Under the pieces are notes generated by a model, which was not told where the DNA came from, made no database searches, and saw only the letters and a program-made list of their open reading frames with translations. From Lachnospiraceae bacterium YSB2008 (lineage in GTDB: Bacteria > Bacillota > Clostridia > Lachnospirales > Lachnospiraceae), in the NCBI GenBank assembly GCA_000687655.1, contig JHWR01000016.1:1-64000 (forward strand): DNA of 64,000 nt, read 5' to 3'. Every line of letters starts with the position of its first letter. Position 1 is the first letter of the stretch. The position numbers were made by a program, and so were the translations under genes. Below, one piece after another: positions 34,768-44,797 of this stretch.

Positions 34768-35649
34768 TTATATGGTTTTACTGTCTCTTGCATATATAAA
34801 AAGATACTGCTGTGCATAACCTGCATAAGGACCGAACAGATCCTTTGCATATTCTTCTATCTCATTTTTCGGAGTGTCCTTATGAAAATACATCTTCTCC
34901 ATGATTTTTTTCATCCAGACATCTACAGGAAATGCTTCCCTTCTCGACAGCCCGAACAGCAGTACACAATTTGCTACCTTCTCACCAACACCCTTTATAG
35001 TCATGAGACTTTCTCTTGCCTCATCAGTAGACATATCCTTAAGAGCATCTTCGTTTACAGAACCTGATGCAACCTTTTCGACTGCATCAAGTATGTATGG
35101 TGCTCTGAAACCTGCTTTACAGCTTCTGATTCCTTCATCCGTTGCAGACATAAGTTCCTGAAGACTTGGAAACAGATACTGCTCATAATGATTGCCACCC
35201 TTATCAAGACATTCCACTTTTGTTCCATAAAGCTTGGAAAGATTCCTGACAACCTGCTTTATCTGTGGAATCTGCTTGTTCTGAGATATGATAAAAGATA
35301 TAAGAGTTTCAAAGAAATCCTGATTAAGTATTCTTATACCTGCATTCTTTCTTATTATATCTTCCAGCCTCGGATCTGCCCGGGTAATACTATCTTTGAT
35401 TATCTCATAATTCCGCTCTAAATCAAAGTAATCTTTCCAAATACTCTGATATTCTTCCTCACTTGTATTATAGAAAAGGAGGGTATCTTTTTCCTGTCTG
35501 ATACGAAGTGCTTTTCCCTTGGCAACAACCTCATAAAACTTATCGCCTATTTCATTAAAATAAAAACACTGACCACAATTAAGGACCTCGTCAATATCGA
35601 AGTCCCTAACTCCGGTCAGTGTAAATGTATTTTCTGTATAATCAGTCAT
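34768..35649 (-). CDS. ogg: 8-oxoguanine DNA glycosylase (OGG1 type), 293 aa
   Basis: A base-excision repair enzyme that removes 8-oxoguanine. The N-terminal OGG-specific domain (residues 1-110, with NCGQCFYFNE) precedes the helix-hairpin-helix glycosylase domain. FIISQNKQIPQIKQ is followed by the hairpin TIKGVGEKVANCV with catalytic Lys224 and the catalytic Asp243 in FPVDVWMKK. The ribosome site is weak. It lies between the signalling operon and glnS on the same strand. Confidence 0.92.
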   Translation of the reverse strand: MTDYTENTFTLTGVRDFDIDEVLNCGQCFYFNEIGDKFYEVVAKGKALRIRQEKDTLLFYNTSEEEYQSIWKDYFDLERNYEIIKDSITRADPRLEDIIRKNAGIRILNQDFFETLISFIISQNKQIPQIKQVVRNLSKLYGTKVECLDKGGNHYEQYLFPSLQELMSATDEGIRSCKAGFRAPYILDAVEKVASGSVNEDALKDMSTDEARESLMTIKGVGEKVANCVLLFGLSRREAFPVDVWMKKIMEKMYFHKDTPKNEIEEYAKDLFGPYAGYAQQYLFIYARDSKTI

Positions 35650-35690
35650 ACATACATTTTACAACCACTTAGGGCAGTTTTCAAGCTGAC

Positions 35691-37352
35691 TTATTGTGGC
35701 TTGTAAGAACTCTTAAGTCCTACAACCCTGTTGAATACAGGATGCTCAGGTGTGCTGTCTTTTGAATCAACACAGAAATATCCATTTCGTATAAACTGGA
35801 ATGTATCGCCGGCTTTCGCATCCTTAAGATTTGATTCAAGCTTTGCATGAGGAAGAACTACCAGTGAATTAGGATTAAGATTAAGGCTTCCGTCTTCGTT
35901 CAGTTTACCTTTCTCTTCATCCACTATATTCTCATAGAGTCTTACTTCAGCATCTACGGCAGTTTTAGCATCTACCCAGTGGATAGTGCCCTTAACCTTT
36001 CTTCCCTCAAATCCGCTTCCTGAACGTGTCTCCGGATCATAAGTACAATGTATAACAGTCACATTGCCTTCATCATCCTTCTCAAAGCCTACACACTTGA
36101 TGAAGTAAGCTCCCTTGAATCTGACTTCATTTCCTGGGAAGAGTCTGAAATACTTCTTAGGAGGCTCTTCCATAAAGTCATCTCTCTCAACATAAAGCTC
36201 TCTTGAGAAAGTAACCTTTCTTGTACCTGCATCAGGATTGTCAGGATTGTTCTCAATCTCGAACTCTTCCGTCATATCCTCAGGATAATTATCAATGATA
36301 ACCTTAACAGGATCTATAACGCCCATAACTCTGTCAGCCTTAGGCTTAAGGTCCTCTCTTACACAGTATTCAAGCATAGCTGAATCAGAAGAACTGTTAG
36401 CCTTGGAAACACCTGAAAGCTCCATGAAAAGCTTGATAGCTTCAGGAGTATAACCTCTTCTTCTGAGTGCGGAAAGAGTTACAAGTCTTGGGTCATCCCA
36501 GCCGTCAACTATTCCATCATCTACAAGCTTCTTGATGTATCTCTTACCGGTTACGACATTCGTAAGATAAAGCTTGGCAAACTCAATCTGCTTAGGTGGA
36601 TGAACATACTCAAGTTCTCTTACTACCCAGTCATAGAGAGGTCTGTGATCCTCGAACTCAAGAGTACATATGGAGTGTGTTACTCCCTCTATAGCATCTT
36701 CTATAGGATGTGCAAAATCATACATAGGATAGATGCACCACTTGTCACCTGTATTATGATGAGTCATTCTGGCTATTCTGTATATGATAGGATCTCTCAT
36801 GTTGATGTTAGGAGATGCCATATCTATCTTTGCACGAAGAACCTTTGCTCCGTCTTCAAATTCACCATTCTTCATAGCTTCGAAAAGAGCGAGATTCTCT
36901 TCTACGCTTCTGTCTCTGTATGGGCTGTTCTTTCCTGGCTCAGTAAGTGTACCTCTGTACTCTCTTATCTCATCTGCAGAAAGGTCGCAGACATAAGCCT
37001 TGCCCTTCTTAATGAGGAATACTGCAGCTTCATACATCTTATCGAAATAATTGGAAGCAAAAAGAACGTCATTTCTGAAGTCAGCTCCGAGCCACTTAAC
37101 ATCTTCAACTATTGAATTAACAAACTCCTCTTTCTCTTTGGTCGGATTTGTATCATCAAATCTTAAGTTGAACTGACCGCCATACTTTACTGCAAGTCCA
37201 TAATTAAGAAGTATTGACTTTGCATGGCCAATATGAAGATATCCATTTGGCTCCGGCGGGAACCTTGTTATTATCTTCTCGTATTTTCCTTCCTCCAGAT
37301 CCTTATCGATGATCTGTTCTATAAAATTTCTTGAGATTACCTCTTCTGACAA
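35691..37352 (-). CDS. glnS: Glutaminyl-tRNA synthetase, 553 aa
   Basis: A class I synthetase that charges tRNA-Gln directly. It has the HIGH motif in [15 protein letters not shown] (residues 31-45), the GlnRS-specific [22 protein letters not shown] and two C-terminal anticodon-binding beta barrels. The usual KMSKS-like VMSKRK is replaced by VVTGKRY. The start is a TTG at 37352 with AGGAGG nine bases upstream; the only nearby ATG is out of frame. Many Gram-positives lack GlnRS and use GatCAB, so an ancient transfer of this gene is likely. Confidence 0.95.
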   Translation of the reverse strand: MSEEVISRNFIEQIIDKDLEEGKYEKIITRFPPEPNGYLHIGHAKSILLNYGLAVKYGGQFNLRFDDTNPTKEKEEFVNSIVEDVKWLGADFRNDVLFASNYFDKMYEAAVFLIKKGKAYVCDLSADEIREYRGTLTEPGKNSPYRDRSVEENLALFEAMKNGEFEDGAKVLRAKIDMASPNINMRDPIIYRIARMTHHNTGDKWCIYPMYDFAHPIEDAIEGVTHSICTLEFEDHRPLYDWVVRELEYVHPPKQIEFAKLYLTNVVTGKRYIKKLVDDGIVDGWDDPRLVTLSALRRRGYTPEAIKLFMELSGVSKANSSSDSAMLEYCVREDLKPKADRVMGVIDPVKVIIDNYPEDMTEEFEIENNPDNPDAGTRKVTFSRELYVERDDFMEEPPKKYFRLFPGNEVRFKGAYFIKCVGFEKDDEGNVTVIHCTYDPETRSGSGFEGRKVKGTIHWVDAKTAVDAEVRLYENIVDEEKGKLNEDGSLNLNPNSLVVLPHAKLESNLKDAKAGDTFQFIRNGYFCVDSKDSTPEHPVFNRVVGLKSSYKPQ

Positions 37353-37404
37353 TTCTCATTTCCTCCTGGTTGTAACATTATCCATAAATGGACTGTATTA
37401 TAAT

Positions 37405-39183
37405 CTAGTCTTCATCATCCTCAAGTGACGGAAGCTCAAGCTTCGTTCCCTTGGATGTGGTAACTATTTTCTCTTCTTTCTTTTCTTTTTTAACTACAGG
37501 TTTTGCTTCCTCAACATTTTCAGCCTTGGCTGCAGTTTCTTCAACTGTTTGTTCAGTCTCAACTACAGGTTCTTCAGGCAGCACATCTCCCGGAACTACA
37601 TCAAAAGCAGAATCGATTCCATAAGGTCTTTCTTCCATGGCCTTTTTGAATTTATCCTGACGTTCTTCGTAAGTCTTAGGAAGCACACCTACATTTGCAT
37701 TATTGAGAAGAGCTTCCTCAACTATGATACCGCCTGTTTCTGTATTTACATCTGAGAAGAGTATCTTTGGTTTTGGTGTATCGTCCTTTTTCTCTTCTGC
37801 AGCCTTCTCTTCTGTACCAGTTTCTGTCTTCTCTTCTGTATTCCCTTCAGAAGCATTACCTTCTGGCTCACCTTGAACAGTTTCTTTATCAGACTGTTCA
37901 GCGTCCTGTTTCTTTACTTTTCTGTGAGAACCATGTTCTTCATCTGAATCCTCATATTCATCATCATAATAATCATAATAATCATTTGCTTTACCAAGCC
38001 TGAATATAAGGATTACAACTGCAATCGCGGCAATCGCAAATAGAATAATAAAGAGTATAAGAAGTCCCTTTAGTGTTCCATAGCTCACTATGTCCTCTTC
38101 ACCTATCGGCTTATCATCATCAAGAAGTGAAGTAGACGGTTCTGTTTTTTCAGTTGTAACTTCCTGTTCTGCATCTGCTTTAGTAGCAGAATCAACAGGG
38201 TTATAATAACGTACAAAGCTCTGGTCTTCAGGATCGAAGTAATAAAGGCCGGTGCCTTTTCCGAGTCGCGTTACATTTACAAGATATATATTCTCGCCGT
38301 TATCCTGTGTATATACAGGAATCTTTCCTTCGTCTACATTGTAAACCGATTCTTTATAACCTTCAGGAATCTCTGTATCATCAGAAACCGGTGAAATTAC
38401 AAATCTTGATTCTCCCTGCTCAAATTCATGATAAGGGACAAGTGCCTTTGTCGGTTCGTCATATACAAAGAAGCTCATCGCATTTGAGGAAGACTTAAGA
38501 CAAAGAATCGTCATCTCATCTTCACCGTATGAAAAACCTCTGATCAGGTCTCCGTCATAGCTTGACGGAACCGGTGAAAAGCCCTCAGGAATATTTGTAA
38601 TACTGTCATCATTTACAACAGTGTACTTCTCTCCATCTATCTCAACTTCTACATTTGCAAATATACCTGAATCGGATACTTCTGTTGTTTCGCCTTCTTC
38701 TGTATCCTTTTCCTCAGTCGTCTTCTCCTCTGTTGACGGGTCACCCTCGCCAACAACAAGTGTCATGCTGGAACTGCCTATAGTAAGATTCTCACCTTCA
38801 GCTGTAGAAGCACTTACACCTGATACCATTACTGTCATGGTACCTTCGCCTATAGCTGTGAAATCAAGATTAGGCTGAGTTCCGACTTTACCTGTTATGG
38901 TTATAAGACTTCCGTCTCTTGTAGCATCGCCGTTACGACAGGAATCAAACTGAAGTATCTTTGAATCATAAGAAACATTAATCTTATATGTTGAATTCTG
39001 AACTCCGGAAACGCTTATGCATATTGTTACCGCATCACCCTTCTTTGGCTTCATCGGAATAGCGTAGAGCGTTACATTTACACTTTCAGCTCTGGCATCT
39101 TTCTTTTCAAGAATGGTAACTGTTCCAGCCAGCATAAGCAGCGCCAGTATTATGGATAGTAATCTTTTGATTCTATATGACAT
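37405..39183 (-). CDS. Cohesin-domain-like secreted/membrane protein, about 592 aa
   Basis: A signal peptide ends near residue 30 (ALLMLAGTVTIL, then ARAES). Residues 35-145 resemble a cohesin-type beta sandwich (KKGDAVTICISVSG, YDSKILQF, GEGTMTVMVSG). A Thr/Glu-rich linker leads to a second beta-rich domain (175-335), one membrane helix (370-396) and a long acidic cytoplasmic tail with low-complexity Glu/Lys repeats. Cohesins bind dockerins in cellulosomes, but similar folds occur in unrelated surface proteins, so a cellulosome role is not claimed. The ATG at 39183 is preferred over a GTG three codons earlier because CGGAG lies eight bases upstream. Confidence 0.75.
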   Translation of the reverse strand: MSYRIKRLLSIILALLMLAGTVTILEKKDARAESVNVTLYAIPMKPKKGDAVTICISVSGVQNSTYKINVSYDSKILQFDSCRNGDATRDGSLITITGKVGTQPNLDFTAIGEGTMTVMVSGVSASTAEGENLTIGSSSMTLVVGEGDPSTEEKTTEEKDTEEGETTEVSDSGIFANVEVEIDGEKYTVVNDDSITNIPEGFSPVPSSYDGDLIRGFSYGEDEMTILCLKSSSNAMSFFVYDEPTKALVPYHEFEQGESRFVISPVSDDTEIPEGYKESVYNVDEGKIPVYTQDNGENIYLVNVTRLGKGTGLYYFDPEDQSFVRYYNPVDSATKADAEQEVTTEKTEPSTSLLDDDKPIGEEDIVSYGTLKGLLILFIILFAIAAIAVVILIFRLGKANDYYDYYDDEYEDSDEEHGSHRKVKKQDAEQSDKETVQGEPEGNASEGNTEEKTETGTEEKAAEEKKDDTPKPKILFSDVNTETGGIIVEEALLNNANVGVLPKTYEERQDKFKKAMEERPYGIDSAFDVVPGDVLPEEPVVETEQTVEETAAKAENVEEAKPVVKKEKKEEKIVTTSKGTKLELPSLEDDED

Positions 39184-39294
39184 ATCTAACACTCCGTATG
39201 ATATATTAATCTGCCACTAAAGCCTTTACTTTACGAGGCTTTGAAGCGTTCACACTAACTAACAAAGTATATCATAATTTTATATACAAAACAA

Positions 39295-39323
39295 TTGACA
39301 AAAGAAGCATTTTTTATTATCAT
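39295..39323 (+). promoter_or_regulatory. Promoter of tRNA-Thr
   Basis: A perfect TTGACA (39295-39300), a 17-base spacer and TATCAT (39318-39323), ending 15 bases before the tRNA. Confidence 0.8.
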
Positions 39324-39338
39324 TTCAAATGCTGACAT

Positions 39339-39411
39339 GCTGTTATAGCTCAGTAGGTAGAGCGCAACATCGGTAATGTTGAGGTCACGGGTTCGACTCC
39401 CGTTAGCAGCT
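39339..39411 (+). tRNA. tRNA-Thr (anticodon GGT)
   Basis: A complete cloverleaf: acceptor GCTGTTA/TAGCAGC, D-arm GCTC/GAGC, anticodon stem CAACA/TGTTG and T-arm ACGGG/CCCGT with loop TTCGACT. The anticodon loop reads TCGGTAA, giving GGT for threonine codons ACC and ACT. Position 33, almost always T, is C here. CCA is not encoded. Its own promoter and terminator flank it. Confidence 0.93.
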
Positions 39412-39418
39412 TTTCACT

Positions 39419-39448
39419 AAAAAGGCCGTTCAAATGAACGGCTTTTTC
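39419..39448. terminator. Bidirectional terminator after tRNA-Thr and the rib operon
   Basis: AAAGGCCGTTC and GAACGGCTTTT arms with a four-base loop, T run on the plus strand and A run before it. It ends the tRNA transcript and the convergent operon whose last stop codon is at 39449. Confidence 0.85.
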
Positions 39449-40261
39449 TTATCTTCTGAATAAATCGTTATCATCCTGTCCGTCCTGGTTGTCATTCAAT
39501 GAAACCAAGGATTTTCTGACATTTCTGTTCAAAATGAAAATTCCTATAAAAGAAAGAATTATAGGTGGAATTATATATCCCAAGGCCTGATTTACACCGA
39601 TTACAAGTATAGGAAGCGTATCAGCATAGAAACAGAGCATCAGCATGTCAAAGGTGTTCCTGCTCTGTCCTGCCATTTTTAACAGAAAAGAAAACGGCAA
39701 GCTGAAGATCAGGCAGACAAGCATATATTTGACACCAACAAATATGGTAGTAAAAACAAACTGAAAAACTATGGAAATATAAATGATAGGAATAATCTTT
39801 ACCAGACTGTCATTATCCATACCATCAGGTAATACTTCGCTGACCTTGAACCTGTACATCTCCTTCTTCATACCTGTCTGAACAAGGATTGAAGTATACT
39901 CTTCACTTCCGAAGGCAAAATACAGATCATTTGTTCCATCCAGCTTCTCCGGATCTATGGCAGTCTGTTCTGTATCAACATAGAAATGAACTCCTCCCAT
40001 ATTAAGGTCGAAGTTATCCGCCGAAGTGAGCTTTCCATTTTCAACCTTAAATGCAGGAATCCTTTCCGTGAAAAGGTTTTTGAAACCACCAAACGCTGCA
40101 ATTGCAGCTATATCCGGAATGAGTGCTGTCATCATGGAAACTATGATACATATAGTCACAATGTAAGCAATCTTTTTACTGAGGCTCTGCTCCAGCATTT
40201 CGAAATATTTCTTTGGGCTGATAATAGCGTTTTTTAACTGTTCTGCCAGATTCAAAATCAT
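39449..40261 (-). CDS. DUF1189-like membrane protein, 270 aa
   Basis: One membrane helix at about 30-50 and three to four helices in the second half (157-245) flank an external beta-rich segment containing PAFKVENGKLTS, a layout typical of DUF1189 proteins. The C-terminus is polar and acidic. The function is unknown. The start codon lies four bases after the stop of the HAD gene with AGGTGA ahead of it, so it is translated as the last gene of the riboflavin operon; whether it has a part in flavin biology is an open question. Confidence 0.65.
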   Translation of the reverse strand: MILNLAEQLKNAIISPKKYFEMLEQSLSKKIAYIVTICIIVSMMTALIPDIAAIAAFGGFKNLFTERIPAFKVENGKLTSADNFDLNMGGVHFYVDTEQTAIDPEKLDGTNDLYFAFGSEEYTSILVQTGMKKEMYRFKVSEVLPDGMDNDSLVKIIPIIYISIVFQFVFTTIFVGVKYMLVCLIFSLPFSFLLKMAGQSRNTFDMLMLCFYADTLPILVIGVNQALGYIIPPIILSFIGIFILNRNVRKSLVSLNDNQDGQDDNDLFRR

Positions 40262-40265
40262 TCAC

Positions 40266-41057
40266 CTATATCAATTCAAAATGTTTCATGGCGTTCGTGA
40301 TACCGTCTCGTAGTATATCACTTGTAACATAATCTGCAACACTTTTTAGTGTCTCTGTTGCATTTCCCATAGCTATACCGGTCCCTGCGAAATCCAGCAT
40401 TTCTATATCATTATTGCTGTCTCCAAAGGCGTAAACATCTTCTCTGTCACATCCAAAATAGTCGAGTAGAAACTGCATACCTCTTGCCTTTGAAAAGCCT
40501 TTAGGCTGCATCTCGTAAAACGTACCCTCTTCCCTGATTATCAGGTCAAAATACTGCTTCGTACCTTCCTTAAACCTTTCGGTATCACTCGTATCATCAT
40601 ACCAGATAGAGAATTTATCGAAAATGAATTCAGGACTGTCTATATCTGTGACCATCCGACGTCCCATCTTTCGAAAGAAATCGATGAGGGGATTATCTGC
40701 CGTTTCAGGAAGGAATCCATCATAACAGCAATAATCCTTATACTCGAATAAGCCATACATATGACAATCTCTGCAGAGCATAGCAATATCGTAGCAGAGG
40801 TCTTTGTCGAGTCCTTTATAGAACAGTTCATTTCCTTCATATACTACATGAGTTCCGCATCCACATACAGCACCGCTGAAGCAGTCTCTCATTATATGAT
40901 CTTCAACATTACAGAACACTCTTCCAGTATTAATAAAGAGCTTATGGCCGTTATCCCTGGCTGCATATAGTGCTTCGAGTGTTCCCTCAGGATAGGCTCC
41001 TCCTTCAGGTATGAGTGTATCATCTATATCGAAGAATAATAGTTTGGTACTGCTCAT
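40266..41057 (-). CDS. Cof-type HAD phosphatase, candidate riboflavin-pathway phosphatase, 263 aa
   Basis: All four HAD motifs are present: DIDDT (Asp10, Asp12), NTGR (Thr44), FSKARG (Lys190) and GDSNND (Asp213, Asp217), with a type IIB cap between motifs II and III. Such enzymes remove phosphate from small molecules. In B. subtilis the dephosphorylation of 5-amino-6-(5-phosphoribitylamino)uracil is done by Cof-type HADs (YcsE, YwtE, YitU), encoded outside the rib operon. Here the gene begins three bases after ribH in an FMN-riboswitch operon, so the same role is the most likely one, by inference from context. Confidence 0.9.
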   Translation of the reverse strand: MSSTKLLFFDIDDTLIPEGGAYPEGTLEALYAARDNGHKLFINTGRVFCNVEDHIMRDCFSGAVCGCGTHVVYEGNELFYKGLDKDLCYDIAMLCRDCHMYGLFEYKDYCCYDGFLPETADNPLIDFFRKMGRRMVTDIDSPEFIFDKFSIWYDDTSDTERFKEGTKQYFDLIIREEGTFYEMQPKGFSKARGMQFLLDYFGCDREDVYAFGDSNNDIEMLDFAGTGIAMGNATETLKSVADYVTSDILRDGITNAMKHFELI

Positions 41058-41060
41058 GAC

Positions 41061-41522
41061 TTACATATTCCTGATAAGATTAACCATCTCGATAGCGCCG
41101 AGTGCACAGTCATAACCCTTGTTTCCGGCCTTTGTTCCTGCTCTCTCAACTGCCTGCTCAATATTGTCAGTAGTAACAACACCGAACATTACAGGTATCT
41201 CTGATTCAAGAGATACAGAAGCTATACCCTTTGAAACCTCATTACATACATAATCATAATGACTTGTTGCACCTCTTATAACAGCACCAAGGCAGATAAC
41301 TGCGTCATACTTACCTGACTTAGCCATCTTCTTTGCAATAAGCGGAATCTCAAATGCTCCCGGTACCCATGCGATATCAATGTCATCATCATTTACATCA
41401 TGTCTTACAAGTCCGTCAACAGCACCGCTTACAAGCTTTGATACTATGAATTCATTGAATCTTGCTGCAACTATGCCGACTCTGATACCTTCTGATACTA
41501 CTTTTCCTTCAATCTTGTTCAT
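41061..41522 (-). CDS. ribH: 6,7-dimethyl-8-ribityllumazine synthase, 153 aa
   Basis: The enzyme joins 5-amino-6-ribitylaminouracil with dihydroxybutanone phosphate. Recognisable segments are [24 protein letters not shown] and the catalytic-site [17 protein letters not shown]. The length is typical. It lies 55 bases after ribBA. Confidence 0.97.
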   Translation of the reverse strand: MNKIEGKVVSEGIRVGIVAARFNEFIVSKLVSGAVDGLVRHDVNDDDIDIAWVPGAFEIPLIAKKMAKSGKYDAVICLGAVIRGATSHYDYVCNEVSKGIASVSLESEIPVMFGVVTTDNIEQAVERAGTKAGNKGYDCALGAIEMVNLIRNM

Positions 41523-41577
41523 AATAAATCTCCTTCTGTTCTATTAAATCAATATATTACTTAAAATATTATTCTTA

Positions 41578-42774
41578 CTAAACTCTCTTTAACATATGTC
41601 CCATTTTGTCTTTCTTTGTCTTAAGATAAAATGCATCGTACACCGATGGTGCTATCTCAAGCGGAACTCTTTCAACAATCTCGAGATTGTATCCCTTAAG
41701 TCCATATATCTTGTCAGGATTATTTGTAAGAAGCTTCATCCTTCTTACGCCCATGTCTACAAGAATCTGAGTTCCGATAGTGTAATCTCTTGCATCCTCA
41801 GGAAATCCGAGCGCTACATTTGCTTCTACAGTATCCATTCCTGAATCCTGAAGTTTATATGCACGAATCTTATTGATAAGACCAATACCTCTTCCTTCCT
41901 GACGCATATAAAGAAGAACTCCTCTTCCTTCGGCTGCGATCATCTTCATGGCTGCATCAAGCTGCTCACCGCAGTCACACCTTGCGGAACCAAATGCATC
42001 ACCTGTAAGGCACTCAGAATGAACTCTTACAAGTACAGGTTCATTATCTGAGATATCACCCATGGTAAGCGCAACATGATGTTCGCCATTCAGCTTGTTG
42101 ATATAACCCCTGATCGTAAACTCACCGTATCTGGTTGGAAGCTTTGCACTCTCAACACATTCAACGAAAACTTCATGTTCTTTCCTGTACTGCACGAGTT
42201 TTTCTATGGTTGATATCAGGAGCCCATGTTCCTTTGCAAAAGCCTTAAGATCATCAAGCCTTGCCATAGTACCGTCATCATTCATTATCTCACAGCAGAG
42301 TCCGCATGGCTTAAGTCCGGCAATCCTCATAAGATCAACTGTTGCTTCTGTATGACCTCTTCTCTCAATTACTCCACCCTTCTTTGCCTCAAGCGGAAAC
42401 ATATGACCCGGTCTTCTGAAGTCTGATGGCTTTGCATCGTCACTCACGAATTTTCTGGCTGTCAGTCCTCTTTCCACAGCACTTATACCTGTAGTAGTCT
42501 CTATATGGTCTATTGAAACACTGAAGGCCGTTGCATGATTATCCGTATTTACGATACACATCTGGGGAAGATTAAGCTTATCAGAATAAGAAGCATCCAT
42601 AGGCATGCAGATAAGTCCTCGCGCATACTTCGCCATGAAGTTCACATTCTCTGTAGTTGCAAATTCAGCTGCAACTATAACATCACCCTCATTTTCCCTC
42701 GACTCATCATCAAGGATTACGACAGGTTTTCCTTTTCTCAGTTCTTCCAAAATCTCTTCAATTTCGTTCATCAT
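41578..42774 (-). CDS. ribBA: Bifunctional dihydroxybutanone-phosphate synthase / GTP cyclohydrolase II, 398 aa
   Basis: The N-terminal half (to about 200) is dihydroxybutanone-phosphate synthase with [10 protein letters not shown] and [11 protein letters not shown]. The C-terminal half is GTP cyclohydrolase II with the zinc cysteines in [15 protein letters not shown] and RQEGRGIGL. It supplies both precursors of riboflavin. A 125-base gap separates it from ribE, and its ribosome site is weak; two consecutive ATGs could serve as start. Confidence 0.97.
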   Translation of the reverse strand: MMNEIEEILEELRKGKPVVILDDESRENEGDVIVAAEFATTENVNFMAKYARGLICMPMDASYSDKLNLPQMCIVNTDNHATAFSVSIDHIETTTGISAVERGLTARKFVSDDAKPSDFRRPGHMFPLEAKKGGVIERRGHTEATVDLMRIAGLKPCGLCCEIMNDDGTMARLDDLKAFAKEHGLLISTIEKLVQYRKEHEVFVECVESAKLPTRYGEFTIRGYINKLNGEHHVALTMGDISDNEPVLVRVHSECLTGDAFGSARCDCGEQLDAAMKMIAAEGRGVLLYMRQEGRGIGLINKIRAYKLQDSGMDTVEANVALGFPEDARDYTIGTQILVDMGVRRMKLLTNNPDKIYGLKGYNLEIVERVPLEIAPSVYDAFYLKTKKDKMGHMLKRV

Positions 42775-42899
42775 TCTTTTTCTCTTTTCTTATTATCTAT
42801 TCTATTTATTATTCATTCTTATTAATTATACACTTAAGGCAATCACAGTTAGTTTACATAACTCAATACGTCCGGTTTGCATTGATTGCACGATTTAGT

Positions 42900-43568
42900 T
42901 TACATAAATCCGTTTGCGAATAGGGTCTCCTTGCTCAAACTGCTTGATTTACCACTATTCTTACCTGTACTATCGTCAGAATTAGTTGACATAAGTTTCT
43001 CAACATACTTCCCTACTATATCGTTCTCCAGATTAACCTTATCCCCAACCTTCTTTTTAGTAAGAATAGTCATATCTGATGTATGGGGAATAAGAGAAAC
43101 CTTAAAGCACCTGTCATCCACATAAGCAACAGTAAGGCTTACACCATCTATAGCTATACTCCCCTTCTCAACTATATACTTAAGAAGCTTAGGTTCAGCA
43201 TTCACGGTAACCCATATAGCATTCTCTTCTCTTTTAAATGAATCGATAACTCCTGTTCCATCTATATGTCCGGAAACTATATGTCCACCGAACCTTCCAT
43301 TCATAGGCATAGCTCTTTCAAGATTCACAAGACTTCCTGCTGTAAGTTCAGAAAGGCTGGATCTACGCATAGTCTCTGCCATAACATCAGCCGTAAAACT
43401 TGTTTTATTTACTGTTGTCGCAGTGAGACATACACCATTCACAGCAACACTGTCGCCGACCTTTACATCGCCCAGTATATTTTCTGCATGGATTGATATT
43501 GTTGCTGACTTTGTGCCTCTTTTTATGTATTCAATTTTACCTATTTCTTCAATAATACCTGTAAACAT
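42900..43568 (-). CDS. ribE: Riboflavin synthase alpha chain, 222 aa
   Basis: Catalyses dismutation of two lumazines to riboflavin and the pyrimidine. It starts MFTGIIEEIGKI and shows the two internal lumazine-binding repeats (DSVAVNGVCLT and GSIAIDGVSLT). The last 25 residues, a Ser/Asn-rich tail, extend beyond the usual end. It is 17 bases after ribD. Confidence 0.96.
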   Translation of the reverse strand: MFTGIIEEIGKIEYIKRGTKSATISIHAENILGDVKVGDSVAVNGVCLTATTVNKTSFTADVMAETMRRSSLSELTAGSLVNLERAMPMNGRFGGHIVSGHIDGTGVIDSFKREENAIWVTVNAEPKLLKYIVEKGSIAIDGVSLTVAYVDDRCFKVSLIPHTSDMTILTKKKVGDKVNLENDIVGKYVEKLMSTNSDDSTGKNSGKSSSLSKETLFANGFM

Positions 43569-43585
43569 GATATTCCCGTTTCCGC

Positions 43586-44695
43586 TTATTTTGACTCATC
43601 AGGAAGATAACGTACGTATATGTCATCCCCAACCTTTTCAAAACTATAAATCATGAGTTTCGGAGAATCCTCTACTTCACTCACTCCATCCCCACGTATA
43701 GGACCTGGTGCAGTATTTCCTCCAAAAAGCTTTGGAGCTATAAAGGTTCGCACTTCATTTACGTATCCGGCTCTGAGGATTGACCAGTTAAGAGTACCTC
43801 CACCTTCCAGAAGTATACTGTCTATATTCATCTCTCCCAGTCTTTTCATCAATTCATTTATAGATATCTCTCCATCTTCTTCAGGAAGAAACATGAGTTC
43901 GATGTCAGCAGTCAGAAGTGCATTCATCTTTCCTTTAGCTGTTTCCTTGCTCGATTCAAGAGTAGCAACAATAGTTCTGTATTTTCCGGAAGTAGCAACA
44001 ATCTCTGAATCAAGAGGTATACTGAGATGCGAATCACAAATGATCCTTATCGGATTTCTTCCACCCTCAATACGGCAGTTAAGGAGCGGATTATCAGCGA
44101 GAACCGTTCCTATACCACACATGATAGCTGTGAATTCATTTCTCCATGAATGCGTGAGCTTCCTGCTCTCCTCACAGGAAATCCATTTACTTTTCCCTTC
44201 TGAAGTAGCAATCTTTCCATCTGCCGTCATGGCATATTTCATAACAACGTAAGGAAGTCCTGTAGTAATGTAGTAAAAGAAAACCTGATTGAGTTTATCA
44301 CATTCATCCTTCATGAAGTGAGTAACAACTTCTATTCCTTTCTCTCTAAGTCTTGCATATCCCTTGCCCGATACAAGTGGATTAGGATCATCAGAACCAA
44401 CATAAACTCTCTTAATCTTATGCTCGATTATCGCATCCACACATGGCGGCTGCTTCCCAGTGTGACAGCATGGCTCAAGAGTTACATACATCTCAGCACC
44501 TTCTGCATCCTCAGTAAGATGCTCAAATGCATCCCTCTCCGCATGCAAGTCACCATACTTCCTATGGTATCCTTCCCCGATGACCCTGCCATCCTTTACT
44601 ATAACCGCCCCAACTAGTGGATTCGGGTTCACCGCCCCAATCCCCTTCTTAGCAAGTTCTATGGCTCTTTCCATATATTTTCTGTCAAATGACAT
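43586..44695 (-). CDS. ribD: Bifunctional diaminohydroxyphosphoribosylaminopyrimidine deaminase / reductase, 369 aa
   Basis: The N-terminal deaminase domain holds the zinc site HAERDAFEH and PCCHTGKQPPC, and the C-terminal reductase domain starts near residue 150 (YVVMKYAMTADGKIA) and has SILLEGGGTLNWSI. It performs the second and third steps from GTP. GAGGG lies upstream of the ATG. It is the first gene of the operon, preceded by a palindromic element, a terminator and an FMN riboswitch. Confidence 0.97.
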   Translation of the reverse strand: MSFDRKYMERAIELAKKGIGAVNPNPLVGAVIVKDGRVIGEGYHRKYGDLHAERDAFEHLTEDAEGAEMYVTLEPCCHTGKQPPCVDAIIEHKIKRVYVGSDDPNPLVSGKGYARLREKGIEVVTHFMKDECDKLNQVFFYYITTGLPYVVMKYAMTADGKIATSEGKSKWISCEESRKLTHSWRNEFTAIMCGIGTVLADNPLLNCRIEGGRNPIRIICDSHLSIPLDSEIVATSGKYRTIVATLESSKETAKGKMNALLTADIELMFLPEEDGEISINELMKRLGEMNIDSILLEGGGTLNWSILRAGYVNEVRTFIAPKLFGGNTAPGPIRGDGVSEVEDSPKLMIYSFEKVGDDIYVRYLPDESK

Positions 44696-44797
44696 ATATC
44701 TGCCCTCTTCAATTCAGAAGTGTTTCTATATTTTGATTACAGTTGAATTATACATATACCCTGAAAAGCACTAATAAGCCAAGGTTATTTATTTACA

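Noticed and set aside
37405-39183. A cellulosome scaffoldin
   Set aside because: There is a single weak cohesin-like domain, a membrane helix and a large cytoplasmic tail, and no dockerin or glycoside hydrolase is in the window.
42775-42899. A second riboswitch or promoter between ribE and ribBA
   Set aside because: The 125-base gap is AT-rich with a short direct repeat (TAGTTTACAT), but I could not build a convincing aptamer, promoter or terminator.
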